Shown here: positions 60,880 through 64,000 of the stretch, in pieces
Numbering within the stretch: position 1 is the first letter of the stretch
Layout of the letters: the number at the start of each line of letters is the position of its first letter
Source of the DNA: Leptospiraceae bacterium
Lineage (GTDB): Bacteria; Spirochaetota; Leptospiria; Leptospirales; Leptonemataceae
Assembly (NCBI GenBank): GCA_026005135.1
Contig: BPKM01000004.1
Span: 124,001 to 188,000, forward strand
Direction: 5' to 3'
Length of the DNA stretch: 64,000 nucleotides
Program-made: the position numbers and the translations under genes
The notes under the pieces: generated by a model
Database searches by the model: none
What the model was told of the DNA's origin: nothing
The model's input: the letters and a program-made list of their open reading frames with translations, nothing else

Positions 60880-61401
60880 TTAGGCACATAATATTTCTAC
60901 GTCTTCTTCTACAAGCTCCCTTGCCCTGTAAAATCGATGCTCTATCCTGATTTCTGTAATACTTGTTACAAATTCACTACCAATCTCCCTTAACGGAACC
61001 CTTAATAGAGATACCTTATCATCAAATCTTCTATAACATTCCCATTCTATTAGTAATCTTATAATATGACTTACACTATAACCCGTCATCTCGGATATGT
61101 CTTTTAATAATTGATGAATATTCTGACTTACTCTTATAGAATAGTGTTCATAATCATTACATACTATCTGATAAATTTTTTTACTGGTTTTCTTTTGATT
61201 TGCTAATTTTTTTAGTCTTTCTATGTATTTAGAAATTAAAAACAAAAACATATCCGAATAGCTGGAATGCTGATTTCTTAAATCCTGCAAATCTTCTTTA
61301 TAGGGTAAATAAATCATAAAGTGTAAAATTATCGTATTACTTGATTCTTCTAGTTCTTCGTTAGGACTTTGTATATTCTTTCTTATATATGTAGCCATCA
61401 A
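60880..61401 (-). CDS. DUF1564-like protein
   Basis: This 173-residue protein is the intact relative of the MITE-split gene at 12899-13606. Its C-terminal part (TGYSVSHIIRLLIEWECYRRFDD) and LHFMIYLPYKEDLQDLR are the shared segments. The helix-rich C-terminus recalls a ribbon-helix-helix-like or small DNA-binding fold, but this is a guess. It is basic and has no signal peptide. DUF1564 is known mainly from Leptospira; the assignment is from memory. The second Met (61398) is an alternative start. Confidence 0.6.
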   Translation of the reverse strand: MMATYIRKNIQSPNEELEESSNTIILHFMIYLPYKEDLQDLRNQHSSYSDMFLFLISKYIERLKKLANQKKTSKKIYQIVCNDYEHYSIRVSQNIHQLLKDISEMTGYSVSHIIRLLIEWECYRRFDDKVSLLRVPLREIGSEFVTSITEIRIEHRFYRARELVEEDVEILCA

Positions 61402-61636
61402 TAATTATAGTCTAATTTTTATTAAAAATCTTACTAAAAAAATATAAGAAAATCAAATTTTTTTATTATAAAATAACAATTTAGAAGCAGTATTTATAGA
61501 AACTATAAATTATACGGCTTTCTTTGATCGCCCTCTACTATAATAGGCTTCATTTTTAATATTGTAATTCTGTATATTTGTATTTATATCAAATTTTTTA
61601 CTTGTTAAAATATAATTATGAAATTATTTTTAAATT

Positions 61637-62977
61637 GTGAAAAAATATTTTTTATTACTTCTATTTCTAATTTTAAGTATTTCTCTTTATTCTTTTCCCG
61701 ATAATTTAGTTTTTTATTTCCAGAATCCCATAAAATTTAATGACTTAGATAAAATAAAGGAACTTTACAAGAATAAAATTATTTCTTCTATTAATAGGTT
61801 ATATGATAAAAATAAAATTCAAGCTTTTTCTGTTGCTATATTTGATAGAAACTCTATCTTATTTGAATATCATAAAAATTCATCTCCCTTTAAATTATAT
61901 CAGACTGCTTCTGTTTCAAAATTGATTACTGCTACTCTTACTCAGATTTTTTTTCAGAATAAAATATTCAATCCAGATGATAAATTAATACATTTTTATC
62001 CCAATTTAAAAGTAGCCAAAAAAGAATGGTTAAATCAAATTACTCTTGAGCATTTATTAACACATACAGCTGGATTCCCAGATTTAAGATATTATAAAAA
62101 AAGAGATTTAATTCAATATCCAGAATTCGATTTTAAAATTCCTCTTACCATTTATCCACCGGGCAAGCATTATCGTTATTCTAATCATGGATATATGATT
62201 TTAGGAAAAATCATAGAAAAAAAATGTAAAATGTCTATAGAAGAATGTGCCAAAAAATATATATATAAACAATTAGAAATGCAATATTCAAAAGGACCTA
62301 AAACAGGTGCTGGTGGATTTATTACAAATATAAATGATATTATTAAATTTGGACAAATGTATTTAAATTTTGGCTATTATAAAAATAAAGAAATATTAAC
62401 ATTAAATTCCATCTTTGATATGTTTATACCTGGTTTTTACATTCCCCCTTCTAAATCGAAATTATATACTGGAAGAGGTTGGAGAATTAAGTATAATCCT
62501 TTTATGTTTACTATGTTTCATATTGGTGGTGATAATTATGTAAGTGCATGGTTACAACTATTCCCTTTTGATGGTTATGGTTTAGTTTATTTAGGAAGTC
62601 CACATTCTTATGATGATGAAGTAATGAATTTTTTATATGGTATGCAACAATTGTTAGCAAAATTAACTGCTCTTTATGCAAAACGTGATTTTTCTATGGT
62701 TTTATGGAATCCTTCTCAACCTTCGGAAAATTTAAAAAAACAATTTATCGGTACTTATAAAGAAATAAATTCTGGCGAAATCATTATAATTAATTTCGTA
62801 AATGAAAATCTTAATTTAACATCAAATCAAAATTATTCTTATCTTTTGTTTTCCGAAACTCATCATATTTATCGTGGTGGTAAAGATTTTCTAACCCATC
62901 ATTTTATTATTAATGAAAAAAATCATAATGTAGAGGCTATGGCTAATGCACAGGGATATTATGTAAAAATTCAATAA
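61637..62977 (+). CDS. Beta-lactamase-fold serine hydrolase
   Basis: This 446-residue exported serine hydrolase has a signal peptide (MKKYFLLLLFLILSISLYSF), SxxK in QTASVSKLITA, YxN in HYRYSNHGYMIL and a third motif near FHIGGDNYVSAW. Residues past ~350 form an extra C-terminal beta domain (FIGTYKEINSGEIIIINF), as in many class C-like esterases/peptidases. It starts at GTG 61637. It is related to, but longer than, the broken copy at 59742. The substrate is unknown. Confidence 0.85.
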   Translation: MKKYFLLLLFLILSISLYSFPDNLVFYFQNPIKFNDLDKIKELYKNKIISSINRLYDKNKIQAFSVAIFDRNSILFEYHKNSSPFKLYQTASVSKLITATLTQIFFQNKIFNPDDKLIHFYPNLKVAKKEWLNQITLEHLLTHTAGFPDLRYYKKRDLIQYPEFDFKIPLTIYPPGKHYRYSNHGYMILGKIIEKKCKMSIEECAKKYIYKQLEMQYSKGPKTGAGGFITNINDIIKFGQMYLNFGYYKNKEILTLNSIFDMFIPGFYIPPSKSKLYTGRGWRIKYNPFMFTMFHIGGDNYVSAWLQLFPFDGYGLVYLGSPHSYDDEVMNFLYGMQQLLAKLTALYAKRDFSMVLWNPSQPSENLKKQFIGTYKEINSGEIIIINFVNENLNLTSNQNYSYLLFSETHHIYRGGKDFLTHHFIINEKNHNVEAMANAQGYYVKIQ

Positions 62978-63609
62978 TAGAACGAAACTATGCCTAATAC
63001 AATTAAAACTATGCCTATTATTTTTTTTTCGTTTCTTTCTATAAATCTAGGATAATATTTTAACAAACCTTTATATGCTATAAAAGAAAAAAATAACATC
63101 GAAAATAATGTAATTAAAGTATATAAAATACTTATTAATATAACACTAAAATAACCATATTTTCCAATAGAAAAATAAATAGCTTCTATTTCTAAACAGG
63201 GGGAAAAAAACATTGCTAAATATAATAAAACAAGAGAAATCCATAATTTTTTTGATTTATATTTTATATGATCATGATGATGATTATTATGATCCAGAAT
63301 AATATAGATCATTCCTAAAAATATCATAAAAAAGGTAGGTAGAATTTTTTCTAACTGATATATAGTTGATGTATAAAAACCTAAATAACTTATAAAAAAA
63401 CCTAACAATGCAGTACTTAAACTATGAAAAATTGCTCCCAAACTAATAACAAAAAACAGTTGTTTAAAGGTCCATTTTTCGGTTTTAGAAATTGCAATAA
63501 ATGGCAACCAATGATTAGGAATACTTCCATGAATAAGACTTAGTATAATGGTCCCTATAATATATTCTTTAATAGAAGAAATTTGATTCATTAATATATT
63601 AAAAACCAT
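62971..63609 (-). CDS. NicO/UreH-like membrane protein
   Basis: This 212-residue membrane protein has about six helices. HGSIPNHWLPF in the first helix and GAIFHSLSTALLG in the second carry histidines, and a His-rich loop (DHNNHHHDH) lies in the middle. This resembles nickel/cobalt transporters and urease-accessory UreH-like proteins of the NicO group. SPCLEIEAIYF in the fourth helix is also typical of such proteins. The metal and direction of transport are unknown. Its 3' end overlaps the serine hydrolase gene by seven bases. Confidence 0.65.
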   Translation of the reverse strand: MVFNILMNQISSIKEYIIGTIILSLIHGSIPNHWLPFIAISKTEKWTFKQLFFVISLGAIFHSLSTALLGFFISYLGFYTSTIYQLEKILPTFFMIFLGMIYIILDHNNHHHDHIKYKSKKLWISLVLLYLAMFFSPCLEIEAIYFSIGKYGYFSVILISILYTLITLFSMLFFSFIAYKGLLKYYPRFIERNEKKIIGIVLIVLGIVSFYY

Positions 63610-63697
63610 TTTTTTTTATGTTTATTATTCCTCATCTTAATTTTATGATTATTTTTTTGATTTCTGTCATTTTGTAAAAAATACGTACATTAAAATT

Positions 63698-64000
63698 ATG
63701 ATAAAAGGTTCAATTATATTAAAGAAAAATAAAGAAGATTTTATTAAGTCTTTTCATAGCTGGATATTTTCTGGAGCTATTGAAAAAATCGATTCTTCTG
63801 AAGAACTAAAAAATGGTGATATTGTAAGAGTCTATAATTATAATAAAGAACTTTTAGGATATGCTTTTTATGAAAAACCAGAACAAATTGTTGCAAGAAT
63901 TTTCTATTTTGGAAATAAAGAAATTCATAATATAAATCAATATTTCTTAAATTATTTTGAACAACTCTTTAAAAGAAAAAGCTCCTTATTTTTTGATTCT
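63698..64000 (+). CDS. RlmI-like rRNA methyltransferase, N-terminal part (cut by window end)
   Basis: The first 101 residues from ATG 63698 are visible. SFHSWIFSGAIEKIDSSEELKNGDIV and LLGYAFYEKPEQIVARIFYF match the N-terminal PUA domain of class I SAM-dependent methyltransferases of the RlmI/YccW group, which methylate a cytosine of 23S rRNA. The catalytic domain lies beyond the window, so the exact target is not certain. There is no strong Shine-Dalgarno sequence. Confidence 0.78.
   Translation, partial: MIKGSIILKKNKEDFIKSFHSWIFSGAIEKIDSSEELKNGDIVRVYNYNKELLGYAFYEKPEQIVARIFYFGNKEIHNINQYFLNYFEQLFKRKSSLFFDS

Noticed and set aside
61402..61636. Possible small RNA or regulatory element upstream of the serine hydrolase gene.
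   Set aside because: There are only loose -10/-35-like words and no convincing stem or conserved motif.

Overview
The window is strongly AT-rich DNA (roughly 25-30% G+C by eye) with dense genes on both strands. Several proteins are of kinds best known from Leptospira and relatives: a seven-helix/HAMP/SpoIIE phosphatase with C-terminal TPRs, three tandem TRL-like lipoproteins, two DUF1564-like proteins, a DUF4105 protein, loose-lipobox lipoproteins and outer-membrane barrels. I infer a bacterium of the Spirochaetota, probably Leptospirales-like, with moderate confidence. No rRNA or tRNA gene was found.

Layout. 1-3308: a GH1 glycosidase and a frameshifted B12/radical-SAM gene. 3531-8774: a large CRISPR locus with tandem 146-bp repeats, a leader with a promoter and hairpin, 73 repeats and a detached extra repeat, but no cas gene. 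8781-36592: mainly housekeeping genes (cyclophilin, MFS transporter, aspS, rppH-like Nudix, oppD-type ATPase, a UvrD/PcrA helicase, namZ, Sco, nth, rpmB). This part ends in a long minus-strand run: SpoIIE phosphatase, add, kamA-like, ispD, thpR, a REC-PAS-GGDEF-EAL-like protein, bcp, ribF. 36763-48904: purB, a diguanylate cyclase, then envelope genes (DUF4105, DUF3015, TRL lipoproteins, coiled-coil/barrel protein, thioredoxin-like protein, M23 peptidase). 48932-50452: a MITE beside a complete IS4-family element. 50583-57555: lipoproteins, an OmpA-domain protein, a barrel protein and a VWA protein. 57618-64000: a HEPN/MNT toxin-antitoxin pair, ispH, two beta-lactamase-fold hydrolases, a DUF1564-like protein, a metal-transporter-like membrane protein and the start of an RlmI-like methyltransferase.

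Mobile DNA. Three ~179-bp MITEs share 15-bp inverted ends; two have perfect 9-bp target duplications and one splits a DUF1564-like gene. The IS4 element has a perfect 9-bp duplication and a hairpin that can hide the transposase ribosome-binding site.

Reliability. At least eight genes are broken by small indels that leave the protein readable in another frame, densest at 36000-36592. Several CRISPR spacers are near-copies of one another that differ almost only by missing bases, while the repeats are perfect. I suspect that much of this is consensus error rather than gene decay, so broken genes are described over their full inferred span.
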